Below, piece after piece: positions 29,575 to 39,962 of a DNA stretch of 64,000 bases. Position numbers and translations under genes: made by a program. This DNA is from Hortaea werneckii. Taxonomy: Eukaryota; Ascomycota; Dothideomycetes; Mycosphaerellales; Teratosphaeriaceae. The notes beneath the pieces were generated by a model. The model saw nothing but the letters and a program-made list of their open reading frames with translations, was not told where the DNA came from and made no database searches. Position 1 is the stretch's first letter, and the number at the start of each line of letters is the position of its first letter. The stretch covers positions 744,001-808,000 of the forward strand of contig JBAOKB010000071.1 of assembly GCA_037044905.1 (NCBI GenBank), written 5' to 3'.

Positions 29575-31499
29575 TCAAGGGGTCCATGTCGTGGGCCTAG
29601 GATAACCTTTCCTTGTGTCATTGATACCTTGATTTGTCCTTTGACAGTGGCTTTGACGTGCCCTAGTATCATGTTTCTCCATATTGGTAGTTGCACTGGT
29701 GGTCCCATGGGCTTCAGTTCCCATTGTTTTGTGGACTCAGTCAATTTGTGCCGCATTGCCTCCAACGATATGAGGTCTTCTTGATAGGCTTCCTGGATTC
29801 GGTGTAATTCATGTAGTCGTGCCTTAACGATCTGGATTCGTTCTCTAACACTTCTGGGAATATGGATTCCATCGGGTGTGCCATAACTTCCATCGGATTG
29901 GAATGTACTTCCAATTGGTGGTCGTTCTTGCACGTGTGCTGCGGCGTCGTAGTCGACGTTGACAAGTCGGTAATTCCAGAACATTGCTCTAATTCGGTTG
30001 AGCATGTTGTCGAATTCGATTGGGTGCAGTCGTCGTTTCCCTTGGATCTGTGGGAATACGGTTTCAAATTGGTTCGCGATGAAGAGGATCATTCTCCGAG
30101 CTGGTCCTGCTCCTGAGACTTCGAAATGATATAGTTCGAGGTCGTCGGGTTCATCGTCGTCGGTATATTCTTCTTCAGATGAATCGTTATCCGTCGTGGC
30201 GACTGTTTGGGCGATCATTTGTAGTTGTTCCAGGTTTGGTCCCGTTAGTTCTGGTTCGGTATCGTTGTTTGGTGGAGATTCTTCTTCTCCCAGCAGTTCT
30301 TCTTCCTGCTCGGGGGGTGTATTTTCTTGCAGAGTTGCGTCCTCCCAATTGAATGGTGGTGGAGACCTTCCTCTCCGGGAATTTCCTAAGTCTCTCATCT
30401 GCTGTAGCGGCTGGCCTCGTACCATCGCGTTAAATTCCATCCTAGCCTTACGTGGCTTCTTGGGATAGTGACCACTTGCTAGCTTGTCTGAGTCATGGGT
30501 TTTACAGTAGTCGTCGTAACAACCCGTCCAATGCATAGCCTTATGGTCTGGTTCCGTCTTCGGTTCCTTAACGAGTTTTGATACATCGTAGGCGCCTCGT
30601 CCATCGTTTGCTTCGTTGATGGGTTCCTTCACTAGCATCATGTTGAGCTGCTCCTGCGGTCGCACCTTTCGTCCGCGGCAGTCTCGTGCGTAATGCCCTA
30701 TCTTGTGGCAGTTGTAGCACTCCGGTCCTTCTCGTTTCTTTCCTCTGTTGTTGTTCCCTTGGAACTTCCCTTTTCCCTTGGCTCCTCGCATGCCTTTTCC
30801 TTTTGGCTTGCGCTGGATAATATCCAATTCCATGGCGTCCGGATCGCGACGAGACCCTCCAGTCCAGCTGGTAGAGTTGTAGCCAGATCGTCCGCGATAC
30901 TGTCCATTATGGCGTTTTTCCATCTTCCTCTCGTAGAGCCTATCGTCAATTTCGATAGCATCCTGAATCATCAGTTCGAGAGTGTCGTGAGATGCACCTG
31001 AGCGCATGAGTTCATCCTTGACGTCGTCCTTGAGTCCAGTGTAATACATAGTGAGTAAGGCTTGGTCATCCCACCCAGTTTTGCCTGAATACTCCCTGAA
31101 CTTGGCGGTGTATTGCGAAGTAGACGTCTTCTGTTTCAAGTGTTGGATAACTCGGATGGCGACTTGTTTTTCGTTACTCAACCCATAAATATTTCGAATG
31201 GCTTTGACATAATTGTCCCAGCTGTTGAAGATTCCTTCGGTGTCGATGTTCTGGTGCAAGACTTCGTGCAACCTAGGTCGAATCCATTGTTGGACTTGTC
31301 CCCTAAGGTAAGAGGATGCAAGTAAGGTCTTCTTGGGATCCTGGGTGATGTTTTCGAAACGAAAGTAAAGTGCCATTTGGTTGAGCCAATCGTCGAGCTT
31401 CGATCGATCGCCATAGTAATAGTCCGGTCTGGCGACTTTGATATTGTTGTCGTGGGTACGCTGCTGAACGCTGGTGTCTCGGTTCTCGGATGGAGCCAT
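29484..31499 (-). CDS. gag: Gag protein with CCHC zinc knuckle and long C-terminal extension
   Basis: 671 residues from ATG 31499. Residues 20-190 form the Ty3-type capsid region (YYGDRSKLDDWLNQMALYF ... LMIQDAIEIDDRLYERK). A Gly/Lys/Arg-rich stretch follows, then the zinc knuckle CYNCHKIGHYARDC at 261-274, which packages RNA. About 390 residues follow the knuckle, far more than in typical gags: an acidic stretch (about 390-460) and a folded-looking segment (FEVSGAGPARRMILFIANQFE ... RIRAMFWNYRLVNVDYDA) that I do not recognise. It ends 14 codons beyond the frameshift site, overlapping pol by 91 bp. Confidence 0.93.
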   Translation of the reverse strand: MAPSENRDTSVQQRTHDNNIKVARPDYYYGDRSKLDDWLNQMALYFRFENITQDPKKTLLASSYLRGQVQQWIRPRLHEVLHQNIDTEGIFNSWDNYVKAIRNIYGLSNEKQVAIRVIQHLKQKTSTSQYTAKFREYSGKTGWDDQALLTMYYTGLKDDVKDELMRSGASHDTLELMIQDAIEIDDRLYERKMEKRHNGQYRGRSGYNSTSWTGGSRRDPDAMELDIIQRKPKGKGMRGAKGKGKFQGNNNRGKKREGPECYNCHKIGHYARDCRGRKVRPQEQLNMMLVKEPINEANDGRGAYDVSKLVKEPKTEPDHKAMHWTGCYDDYCKTHDSDKLASGHYPKKPRKARMEFNAMVRGQPLQQMRDLGNSRRGRSPPPFNWEDATLQENTPPEQEEELLGEEESPPNNDTEPELTGPNLEQLQMIAQTVATTDNDSSEEEYTDDDEPDDLELYHFEVSGAGPARRMILFIANQFETVFPQIQGKRRLHPIEFDNMLNRIRAMFWNYRLVNVDYDAAAHVQERPPIGSTFQSDGSYGTPDGIHIPRSVRERIQIVKARLHELHRIQEAYQEDLISLEAMRHKLTESTKQWELKPMGPPVQLPIWRNMILGHVKATVKGQIKVSMTQGKVILGPRHGPLDWEVCLEDANSPGYYSKNEGSLPTGAVARK
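29523..29529 (-). promoter_or_regulatory. -1 ribosomal frameshift slippery heptamer (A AAA AAC)
   Basis: In the gag frame the codons read TCA AAA AAC, so A-AAA-AAC sits in the exact X-XXY-YYZ phase. Slipping back one base leads into the pol frame (KKRRIPAD...) before the protease. Directly downstream CCTGCCGACAGG could form a small stem. Position, phase and overlap all fit programmed frameshifting; the structure is weak. Confidence 0.8.
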
Positions 31500-31527
31500 T
31501 GTTGTCTGAGGTACAAAGTTCCTTGAG

Positions 31528-31538
31528 GGTGTTCAAAG
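31528..31538 (-). promoter_or_regulatory. Putative primer binding site, possibly self-primed
   Basis: The minus strand reads CTTTGAACACC immediately inside the 5' LTR. There is no TGG start as in tRNA-type sites. TTGAACAC is complementary to GTGTTCAA in the LTR (31673-31680), about 35 nt past a TATA box, where the transcript may begin. This is the arrangement used by self-priming elements such as Tf1. Confidence 0.5.
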
Positions 31539-31940
31539 TGTTGCGACCCTACGAAGTAGTGTCACGGGTTTAGAGCTCTTTGGAACAGATGTGTCAAGAC
31601 AACTGGGTTGTGGGATAACTGATTGTGACAAGGCTGTTGGGTCTCTACCTAACAGTCGGATTGCAACATGAGTTGAACACACGAACTCCTAATGAGAAAC
31701 GTGCCTAGTTATATACATAAGAGATTCGTGTCTTCATGCATCTGATCGCCTGGTCGCTCAGCGATCAGTCGCTCAGTGATCGCTCGGTCGCTCGTCGACC
31801 AGTCGACCACTTGCATATATGCAGTCAGTCGCCTGCCAAGGCAGCGCTCACTTGCATACTGGTCACGTGACCCTTGTCTCCTCTGGCCCCTACTGGCCAA
31901 TCGCTTCGGGTCTGACCGTCTCGTGACCGTGCTCGTAACA
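31539..31940 (-). repeat. 5' LTR of the chromovirus
   Basis: Carries the element's promoter. On the minus strand, U3 (31940 to about 31716) contains the GATCGCT/GTCGCTC repeat cluster; then TATATAA at 31709-31715 and a probable start site 30-36 nt later. The right edge abuts the second CTACT duplication. Confidence 0.95.
31709..31715 (-). promoter_or_regulatory. LTR TATA box
   Basis: TATATAA on the minus strand, in the correct orientation for gag-pol transcription and about 210 nt upstream of the gag ATG. Confidence 0.55.
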
Positions 31941-33385
31941 CTACTACGTCCCGCCGCTTTAACTACTCTAGGTTCTAGAGGACTAGGGCATACGCCTTAC
32001 TAAAATAGTAATAGCCTAGTCTTCTTATCTATAAGGCTAACGCCTACTACTTATTATACTACCTATAAGTCTAGAGATTAAGTACTAGCTAGCTAGATAT
32101 ATATAATATCCTTAAGCGAGTCTCTAATATTAATTAAGCTACTTAGTATAAGTCTTTTGTTACCTATCTACTTCTATATAGTATTAGCTAACCTTATATC
32201 TAAATATAGATAATTGTCGCATATAGCTAGGTTAGTAGTAGAGACAACTAAGTCTATATGCTATAGATTATTAGCGCCCTAGTATAGAGGCTAGGTAGCG
32301 AGCGTACTAACGTCCAATTCTAGTATAATACTAACATCCCTAATACTATTAATAGGAATACGCTCCCCTAGCCTCCTATCCCTAATAATAACTTTTTAGA
32401 CAATATAGGTAGTAGTAATAGGGTAGCTAGCACGTACTAGGCTAGACTATTTAATTATTACGACCTCGTATATATGTCGAATTCTATAGCTAGGTCGACC
32501 TTAAATAGCTATAGGACTATCTTCTTTAATCTATAAATATATATCTACCCTAGCCGTAGGTTTAACGCCCCGTTATAGGTACTCTTATATAGACTAAGGG
32601 CGAGATAGACTCTAAGATATAGTCTTTATTATATATAGATAGGCTAGATAGTAGGAATAATATAGTAGTTTAAAGATATAAGATATTAGGTCGAGAGAGA
32701 GAGAGTTATAAATTAAGAGTTAGGGCATCTATCTTATTAGGATGTTTCTAACTACTACTATATTAATATAACCTCTAACTTTAAGACTTCCCTTTTATTA
32801 TATACAAATATACTCTCGTTCCTTATATATAAAAACATCTAAAGGCTTTAGTTATTTATAGCTCTATTCTAAAGTAAGAGTAGATTAAGCCCTTACTAAA
32901 GATCTTTTCTAGGCTATAGTTGTTTATAGCTCCGTTTTAAGGCGAGAATAGATTAAGTATAATACTCTAGTTAGGCTAACGCCGCGTTATTTATAATCTA
33001 TATTTCCCTAGAATAGAGAGGCTAGGGCCCTAGAAGAGGATCCTAGTACCTTACTAAATACCTATTTACTTATTCCTTTAGGCGAGTATCTAGTAGTTAG
33101 TTTCTTCTATATAACGGCTCTAGTAAGGTACCTCTACCTTAAGACATCTATACCTATACTAATAAATTTATCTTAAAGAATAGTCTTTTATCTCGAGCTA
33201 AATATTAAGGCTTACTAAGGTCTAATCCTCGTCCCGACCTATAAATTAGCCTAGTAGATCTAAAAGGTCGTTATAGCTATTAGCGACTTTATAAATATTA
33301 AATACTATACCTATATTAGTAGTACTAGTATAAGAGACAATATAAAGGCGCTATAGGATAACCTATAGGTCGTTTTTAATACTAT

Positions 33386-33544
33386 AAAGCTTACTAACTA
33401 AGCGAAAAAGGGTTTTATAGTCGACCTATATAGCTAGTAAAACTTACTAACTAAATAAAAAAGGGTTTTGTAGTCGACCTATATAGCTAGTAAAGCTTAC
33501 TAACTAAGTAAAAAAGGGTTTTATAGTCGACCTATATAGCTAGT
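33386..33544. repeat. 53-bp tandem repeat, three copies
   Basis: Three units of CTTACTAACTAA..AAAAAGGGTTTT.TAGTCGACC... spaced exactly 53 bp, few differences, directly followed by the 121-bp array. Confidence 0.8.
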
Positions 33545-33863
33545 ACTATAGTACTAGTACTAGTTAAGCTAGACTAGAGGATCGATACTAACTATTTAGG
33601 CTCTTATACTATACTAGAGTAGTATACCTAAATAGTTTTAGGCGCCTCGTCTAGTATCGCTTAATACTATAGTACTAGTACTAGTTAAACTAGACTAAAG
33701 GATCGATACTAACTATTTAGGCTCTTATACTACGCTAGAGTAGTATACCTAAATAGTTTTAGGCGCCTTATCTAGTATTGCTCGATACTATAGTACTAAC
33801 GCTAGTTAAGCTAGACTAGAGGATCGATACTAACTATTTAGGCTCTTATACTACGCTAGAGCG
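33545..33863. repeat. 121-bp tandem repeat with internal hairpin, about 2.6 copies
   Basis: Units start at 33545, 33666 and 33787 (ACTATAGTACTA...). Each full unit holds an inverted repeat AACTATTTAGG ... CCTAAATAGTT (11 bp arms) with a second inner pair TATACT/AGTATA in the first copy. The third copy stops inside the hairpin. Confidence 0.8.
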
Positions 33864-36800
33864 GCGAGGTTAAAGGTTTCTATTCGATACTAGAAATAGT
33901 AACTAACCTATAATAGTCTAAATCTTTATAGAGTATACCCTAACTAAAATTAAAATGTTTTCCTTATAACCTAGGATGCGAATATAGTACTAAGGTTATA
34001 TATATAATAGGTTTTCTACCTAGTCTTATATAATAGTTATATAAGGTACTAAGTAGGTAGTCTAGTATAATAGGTAGGCCTTCCTATAGGACTTTAATAG
34101 CCTATATAGTCGACCTTTAGCTACTAGTTTGTTAACGTAGGCTAGGACTAGAGGGGCTTCTAATAGGGTTAGTTAGTCGAGAGTTTATAAAGTAGTAGCT
34201 AGAAAGAGGGTAGTAATTAGAGTACCCTATAGTTACGTAGAGAGTTCTAATCTAATATAGGGCTACTAATTGTAGGCTATAGAGTATAGTATCGTTTTAG
34301 TAAAGATATTAGGGTAGAATAAGTACTATATTAGGTACATTTTCCTATTAAAACTACTATCTATCCTACTTAATTTACTATATCTACTAGGATACTATAG
34401 AGAGTAGAGTAGAGGGTAGAGGAAAGTTTATTAATATCTATATTGTCTCGAGTATAGACTAGTCTAATTATAGCTTTTATAATAGTAGTACTAGGAATAC
34501 TACTTTCCCTACTTATAACCTTAACAACCTACCGAACAATATAGTAGGAGAGAAAAAGACTAGGCTTGTCTAGATAAATTCGCTTCTTAACCCTTAAAAA
34601 GCTTTTAGAACCTAGCTTCTTCTCTAGCTCTATAGCTATAGAGAGTAGGTAGTTATATACTATACCCTAATACTTACGCTCCTTTAGTAATTATAGCTTA
34701 ATTATAAGACGATCTCTAGAGTAATTATCGCAATATCTATATAATATAACTAGGCTAGGCCTCTATAAGTTCCTAAAAAATTCTATTACTATAGACTAGC
34801 GACAACCTTATATATTAAGAAAGTCCTATATACCTTTGTTAAGCCTACTACGCTAGATAATATTACCTCTCTCCTCTATTATAAATTGCTTCTAAAGTAG
34901 GTTTAGCTAGGTTTATAAGGACTTAAACCTACTAGGGCTCTCCTACTAGCTAGGCGACAACGCTAGTATAAATAGTAGTATACTCGAATTACTAGTCCTA
35001 AGCTCTATTAATCGAACATTTATAAGTAATATTAATTGCCTTTAATCTAGCTAAGGCAGAATACTAGTATCTCGCTCGCCTACTATCTAATCTTTATATA
35101 GTAAGACAAATCGACCTTACGATCCTACTATACGCGCTATATAGCTAGTACGTTACTATAATATAAAGAGGTATTTAGTCTATAGAAGGCGATATTAATA
35201 TACCTACTAGATAAAGAGATTAACGCTAAGCCTAAGGGCCTTAGTTACTATTATAATATAGGTAGATTTGTTAATTAGACTAGTAAAAGACTCTAGAATT
35301 TTTTGCTATATAGCTAGCTAGGTTTGTCTATAGTATACTCGAATTAGCTACTAGAGATTAACGTGTCTATATATTCCCTCGCTTTTAGCCTAAAAATAAT
35401 ATCTAATTAACTCGGTAGTACAAAAGTAGCTCTACTTACTATTAACAAAAACTACTATCTTTAGTATAGATCTAGGAGTCTTCCTACGTAGATAGGGTAT
35501 ATAACTATTATTAACGAGGTAGAAAAGTATACTATATAACCCTAGAGTACTAGAAGGTATAAGGGCTATAAAGAGTTTAATTTTAGGCTAATTAATGTCT
35601 ATTTTTATTACTTAGTACTATTAACGAAAGCCCGCCTAGATACGTACTTTATCGAGTAGTTACTAATCTAAAATAGTAGAGTAACTAAACTATATAGTAT
35701 GTTTAAATATTAAATAGTAGAATAATCTAAAACAAGAATAGTTATAGTAGAACTCTTTCCCCTATTACTCGATAAGATAGATCTTATTAATAGTAATTAG
35801 CCTAAGTCGCTAATAGAATAGTAGCGTCGTAAGGCGCTTCTAAAACTAGTTAGACAATATAAGCTCTAGACTAATAAAAAGATACGTAAATTGTCTAGCT
35901 ACTAGGTAGGCTAGTTAAGTCTAGCTAAGCTAGGCCTTACTTAATACGTTAAAAATAAGAGGAAACCTACTAATAGCCTAGATCTTAGCTATCTATTTAT
36001 CCTCTATCTAATTAAGAGGAATAATAACGATAGCAGCGTAGTTTAATAGTAGTAGATATATTTAGATAATAGTACTTTTACTAAACAATATCTTTATAAT
36101 TAGAATAAGGTCCTCCTATTAGAAGAGTAGATATTATATAGTAGTTACCTACTTACTATAAGGTCGATATAGATAGAGTAGATAGACTACTATACTAATA
36201 AGAGTAATCTCCTATTGCTTACCTAGCAACTAGTAGTTAGGAAGTTCGATATTATTATCTTAGTTATAGGTAACTATTGCTATATCGGTATCTAATAGGC
36301 TATCGAAGTTAGTATAGTTAGTATTCTACCTAAGCCTAAGTTACTATAAAAACAGATTATTAATATAACCTTACGAATACTAAGGTTTAAGGAAAAAGTT
36401 ATATTTATCGCGACCTATATATTTAGCTATAGTTAGAGGTTATATCGAAAACCTATTTTCTTCTTAACCTAGTAGGTATAGACTTATAGGTAGTATTACT
36501 AATACATAAGGTATCCTAAAACTAGGACTATAATAGTTATAGCTACGTATTTGTTCGACTACGGTAGAGTAATATTAGAGAGTATAGAGCTTAATAAGAT
36601 ACTATACTAAAGGCTATAACTAATTATCTATAATAACTTAGCTATCCTTATAGGTAATACTATACTATATATTCGCTTCTATATCTTTACTATAAGTAAA
36701 GGCGTTACTATCTAAATATAACTATAATAGATCTACCCTTTCTATAAGTAACTAGGTTATAGTCCTCTTATTATATACGCTATTATTACTACTTCTACGA

Positions 36801-37678
36801 TAAATCTAGGCTATCTACTATTGCTTAAGGGCCTTATCTTATACTATTATACCTTCTAAATTACCTCTAATTATACTCGTTTTAATTAAACTAATATTTA
36901 GCTTAGTATTAATAGAGTTACTATATAGAGTAGGTATCTAGAGATTAATAGTCTCCTAATCGAACGCCTTAGCCTATTAGTATAATACTTTATAGGTAGT
37001 TTAATAAGGTATTTCTACGTAAGATATATAATCCTTAACTAATATTATAGTTAATAGATTATAAGTAACGCGTCGTCTCTAAGGTTAGTTAGTACGACTA
37101 AATAGTAGTATTATAGGCGTATTATTAAGCTAAACGAGAAACAACCTATAGAGACGCTTAGTAGAACTATACTCTATAGAGCGAAAGTACTTAATTATAT
37201 ATATATGCTATAGTTCGCGTGTTAGGTTTTTATTATAGTATATTATAGATAGAGGCAACGTCGAGTAGGGCGAGAATAGTACTTTAAAACATAATAAATT
37301 TATTACGACTAGATAGGGCGCGTTTAAGAGAGTAAAACTATTATTTTTAATTCTTCTAAAAATGTAGTAGGTAGTAGTTACTAAAGTTATAATAAAAAAG
37401 GACTTTTAAACTTGCTTAGTAAGATTTACTACTTAAACTTTAAAATCTACTACTAGTCTTACTAATTCGGTCCTTAGACCTTCTTTAAAGTTTTAGTAAG
37501 ACCTTGCCGAGCCCTAGCTTTTAAAGTAGGGTCCTTAGCTTGCCTAAGGCACTCCAGGTCTGAATCTAAGACTAACGTACATAGTAGAGAACACTACACC
37601 ATTGGCCCGTGTCAATCTAAAGTGAAGGCCCATTTCTGAAAGTCTCTGGATAAGCTGAGGAGGAAAAGGAGTGATACA

Positions 37679-38232
37679 ATGGCTGCCGCCCTCCTCCGCT
37701 TCGCGCATGCTTGCCAAATAGCACTCTGCTGCTACGGCGGCTATCAATCCTACCTCGCCATCACCAACCTGCAGAAGTACGAGCAGACGACCAAGAAACT
37801 CGCCAAATGGTCGCAACAGGTCGACGAGCAACTCCGAAAGACTCAGACAACTCAAGCGTCGGGAGCGGCAGCTGTAGGTTCCTACATCACGTCACAGACT
37901 CGAGTTTCCAACGACTGAATCCACAGTAGGTCTTCGCATCTCTCCTCGCATCCTCCATCCTCACCTTCGTGCCACCCTCTACCCTCCCAGTCTGGCTCCA
38001 CTTCTGCATCTCTCCCGCCCTCCTTGTCGGGGTCTTTTTCGCACGTGGGCATATGCAGAATTACTGGGCTCCGTCCGACGGCAAGACCGTCGGCATCAAG
38101 CTCCCTTTGCCGAACATGGAAGGGTACAATGAGGCGCAGCAAGCGACGCAGAACCTACTTCAGATGTTGCAGTGGCTGAAGTACTCGTGGGTAGCTGGGA
38201 CGCTGGGTGAGGGGCTTTTTGGTGCTCGATAA
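37679..38232 (+). CDS. Small membrane protein of unknown function (two exons)
   Basis: Model: exons 37679-37873 and 37930-38232, 165 residues. The 56-nt intron has donor GTAGGT, a CGACTGAAT branch region and acceptor CAGTAG, and joins in phase 0 (SGAAA-VFASLL). Without splicing, exon 1 would stop within the intron. The protein has an N-terminal hydrophobic stretch (LLRFAHACQIALCCYGGYQSYLAI), a charged helix, then two further hydrophobic stretches (VFASLLASSILTFV and LPVWLHFCISPALLVGVFFA) and a C-terminal helix rich in Gln and Leu. It is probably an integral membrane protein. I do not recognise the family. It is the first gene beyond the RIP block, and a MITE begins five bases after its stop codon. 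Confidence 0.75.
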
Positions 38233-38237
38233 TAGTA

Positions 38238-38413
38238 CAGCTCGAACTCGAATGTAACGGAATCCTCCGACTGGCAAGGCCGCTTTCTATCCATGAATCC
38301 CCGTTAGCTGTTTTACTCTTTACGCTACTATATTACACCTTCGGTTAGTAATGGTTCTTCTAAAGCAATGAGATAGGTTTAATTTCCGTAATTCTTATAG
38401 CAAGTTTAGACTG
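38238..38413. mobile_element. MITE copy 1 (176 bp)
   Basis: Begins CAGCTCGAACTCG and ends GTTTAGACTG, flanked by TA on both sides (38236-37, 38414-15). It aligns end to end with copies at 54969 and 63560. Terminal inverted repeats are short (CAGtYCGAAC against CAGTCTAAAC). The TA target and CAGT ends suggest mobilisation by a Tc1/mariner-type transposase. Confidence 0.8.
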
Positions 38414-38415
38414 TA

Positions 38416-38786
38416 CTAAGTAGGAACCCAGAAGGACGGGAACGGCAAGTGCAGTACTATACAACAAAATGACCATTCCGAACCCACTCATGCGAAATCA
38501 ATCTGCACGTGAAGCTGTAACAAGGTCTCGCGTTTGTTGACCGAGTTTTGCATGTGATCCAACGCGAGCCTTTACTCTCGCTTTCTTTCTCTTCTACTTT
38601 CCAACCTCGACACAACCTCAACACCGCTTCTTACCCACACTCAACTCGCGACTCGCACATTCAGTATACCGCGAGCTTAAAGTACTTCTGTCTTTGGCTT
38701 CTTCTCCCGAACTCTTCGACACAAGAACTGTAAAGACTCTTGAGCTCACATAGGGCCCGACACGCCTGAGCCTACCACTACTCACG
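38416..38786. other. Promoter region of F-box-like gene 1
   Basis: No gene is seen. A pyrimidine-rich run (about 38575-38625) precedes the ATG at 38787. Confidence 0.45.
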
Positions 38787-39476
38787 ATGGAGAAAACCTT
38801 CCCTATCATGGATCTGCCACCAGAACTCCGCACTGTCATCTACGAGTTCGTCGTGCTCGGCTCAATTATCGGTCTTGACACGCCACCGCCCTTGATTAAG
38901 GCAATCCTTTTCGCTGATCCGCGACCGGGCTTCCGGAGCGGCTACTCCTACAAGACGCCCACATACCGCGCGTATCCATTCACTTCGACATCAGGACTCC
39001 TCCTTTGTTCGAAAGCAGTCCATCGCGAATTCAGCGACGTGCTGCACGAAGTTGCCATTTCCCCGAAATTCCCAACAGTAGAGATTCAGGCCAACATTTG
39101 GGACTTCAGCTTCCAGTATGGGATTCGGAATGCATTACCGGACGGGCAAGTGTGTGTTCCAGAGGAAGTGTGTGGTCAAGAGGACGTTGTCTTCGCCAAG
39201 GTGAAGCATATGAAGTTCAGCTTCACAAATTTCGACATTCCAGGGGCAAAGAGCGATATAAAGGGTTGGTGTCTCTTTTTTGATAAAGCGGACCAACCCA
39301 TACGCTACACTTTGGACGAGAGATATCCTCCTAAGGAGAAGTTGAAAGGGAAACTGAGGCGATGGAAGAAGAAGACCCAACGTCGCCTCTCTGAAATGGA
39401 GGATCTCTTGGGCTCGAAGGGCAACCGTAATTATGAAACACGCATAAGGATTTGTTCTGCTGTGCTGGGATCTTAA
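38787..39476 (+). CDS. F-box-like (PPELR-IYE) protein 1
   Basis: Intronless, 229 residues. The N-terminus MEKTFPIMDLPPELRTVIYEFVV is the short F-box-like helix pair seen in a large, expanded family of Dothideomycete and other filamentous fungal proteins; F-boxes bind Skp1 and recruit substrates to SCF ubiquitin ligases, but many of these fungal members are untested. The middle (YPFTSTSGLLLCSKAVHREFSDVL) is the typical follow-up segment of the family. The C-terminus is basic (KEKLKGKLRRWKKKTQRRL). A paralogue lies 490 bp downstream, and two decayed copies of the C-terminal coding region follow that. Confidence 0.8.
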   Translation: MEKTFPIMDLPPELRTVIYEFVVLGSIIGLDTPPPLIKAILFADPRPGFRSGYSYKTPTYRAYPFTSTSGLLLCSKAVHREFSDVLHEVAISPKFPTVEIQANIWDFSFQYGIRNALPDGQVCVPEEVCGQEDVVFAKVKHMKFSFTNFDIPGAKSDIKGWCLFFDKADQPIRYTLDERYPPKEKLKGKLRRWKKKTQRRLSEMEDLLGSKGNRNYETRIRICSAVLGS

Positions 39477-39962
39477 GTTACCGGTAGGGAGCTATCCCTA
39501 CAACCTTCATGACCCGTCTTAGGCGGTACGGATGTGCACGAGGAATGGCTCTTCGAGTGAAACAGGATATTTCAGCTCCGTTTGAGGGAGGAGCACAGAG
39601 CCAATGAAACTTTTGTAGATGCCGCCTTGAAGCAGGTATGGTATATGAGTCGCGAGGAAAAATAGGAGCAGATAATGGGCTTTGAATAGCTAGTAGAATC
39701 TTGCTACCAGATCATTGCTTTCTGCTTGCTTTCTTGTAATGAACTTCTTCTCATTTCAGGCTCGCGGTTCCCCTGTTTGTGAAGCGTGATGCCATGTCGC
39801 CAAGCCGCTGCAGCTCTTCAGAGACCTTCACGTGAAAGAGCGCGCGAGTGTTTGTTGACAAGCTCGTTTGATTCTTTCACTTCCACAACTTCGTCATCAA
39901 CAACAACTCTCCGATTCCACCCAAATACCACCTGGAGCCCGGTCACCGAAACTACTGCCAGC
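39477..39962. other. Region between the two F-box-like genes
   Basis: No independent gene. The frame of gene 2 is open upstream of its likely ATG (from 39786), but the leader sequence (pyrimidine-rich, no family similarity) looks like 5' UTR. Confidence 0.45.

Larger units (their letters stand above)
25142..31940 (-). mobile_element. Full-length Ty3/gypsy chromovirus LTR retrotransposon
   Basis: The 6,799-bp element is in minus orientation. It is bounded by two 402-bp LTRs (TGTTGCGACC...GCTCGTAACA as read on plus) and a 5-bp target duplication CTACT (25137-25141 and 31941-31945). Internal order on the minus strand: gag with CCHC zinc knuckle, -1 frameshift, protease, RT, RNase H, integrase, chromodomain, polypurine tract. 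A plus-strand ORF lies between pol and the 3' LTR. All reading frames are intact, LTRs look identical by eye, and CA/TG are abundant. The copy is therefore young and has escaped the RIP that destroyed its surroundings. The chromodomain suggests targeting to methylated-H3 chromatin, consistent with its position. Confidence 0.95.
31946..37545. repeat. RIP-degraded AT-rich block, right part
   Basis: Continues the left block across the chromovirus insertion, with the same near-absence of CpA/TpG and the same dense stop codons. No genes. It ends abruptly at about 37545, where CACTCCAGGTCTG restores normal dinucleotides. It contains two clear tandem arrays (listed) and otherwise no recognisable element. 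Confidence 0.85.

Noticed and set aside
29484..31499. Plus-strand ORFs opposite gag (e.g. 30196-30468, 30693-31001)
   Set aside because: Shadows of gag with no ATG context or motif, unlike the Zn2Cys6 ORF, which lies mostly outside pol.
31528..31538. tRNA-type primer binding site
   Set aside because: No TGG at the expected position and no tRNA 3' end I recognise; self-priming fits better.
33386..33863. CRISPR-like array
   Set aside because: Units are contiguous tandem repeats without unique spacers, in a eukaryotic genome.
16795..37545. The AT-rich block as a point or regional centromere
   Set aside because: Nothing in sequence distinguishes it from ordinary RIP-degraded transposon DNA; ChIP data would be needed.
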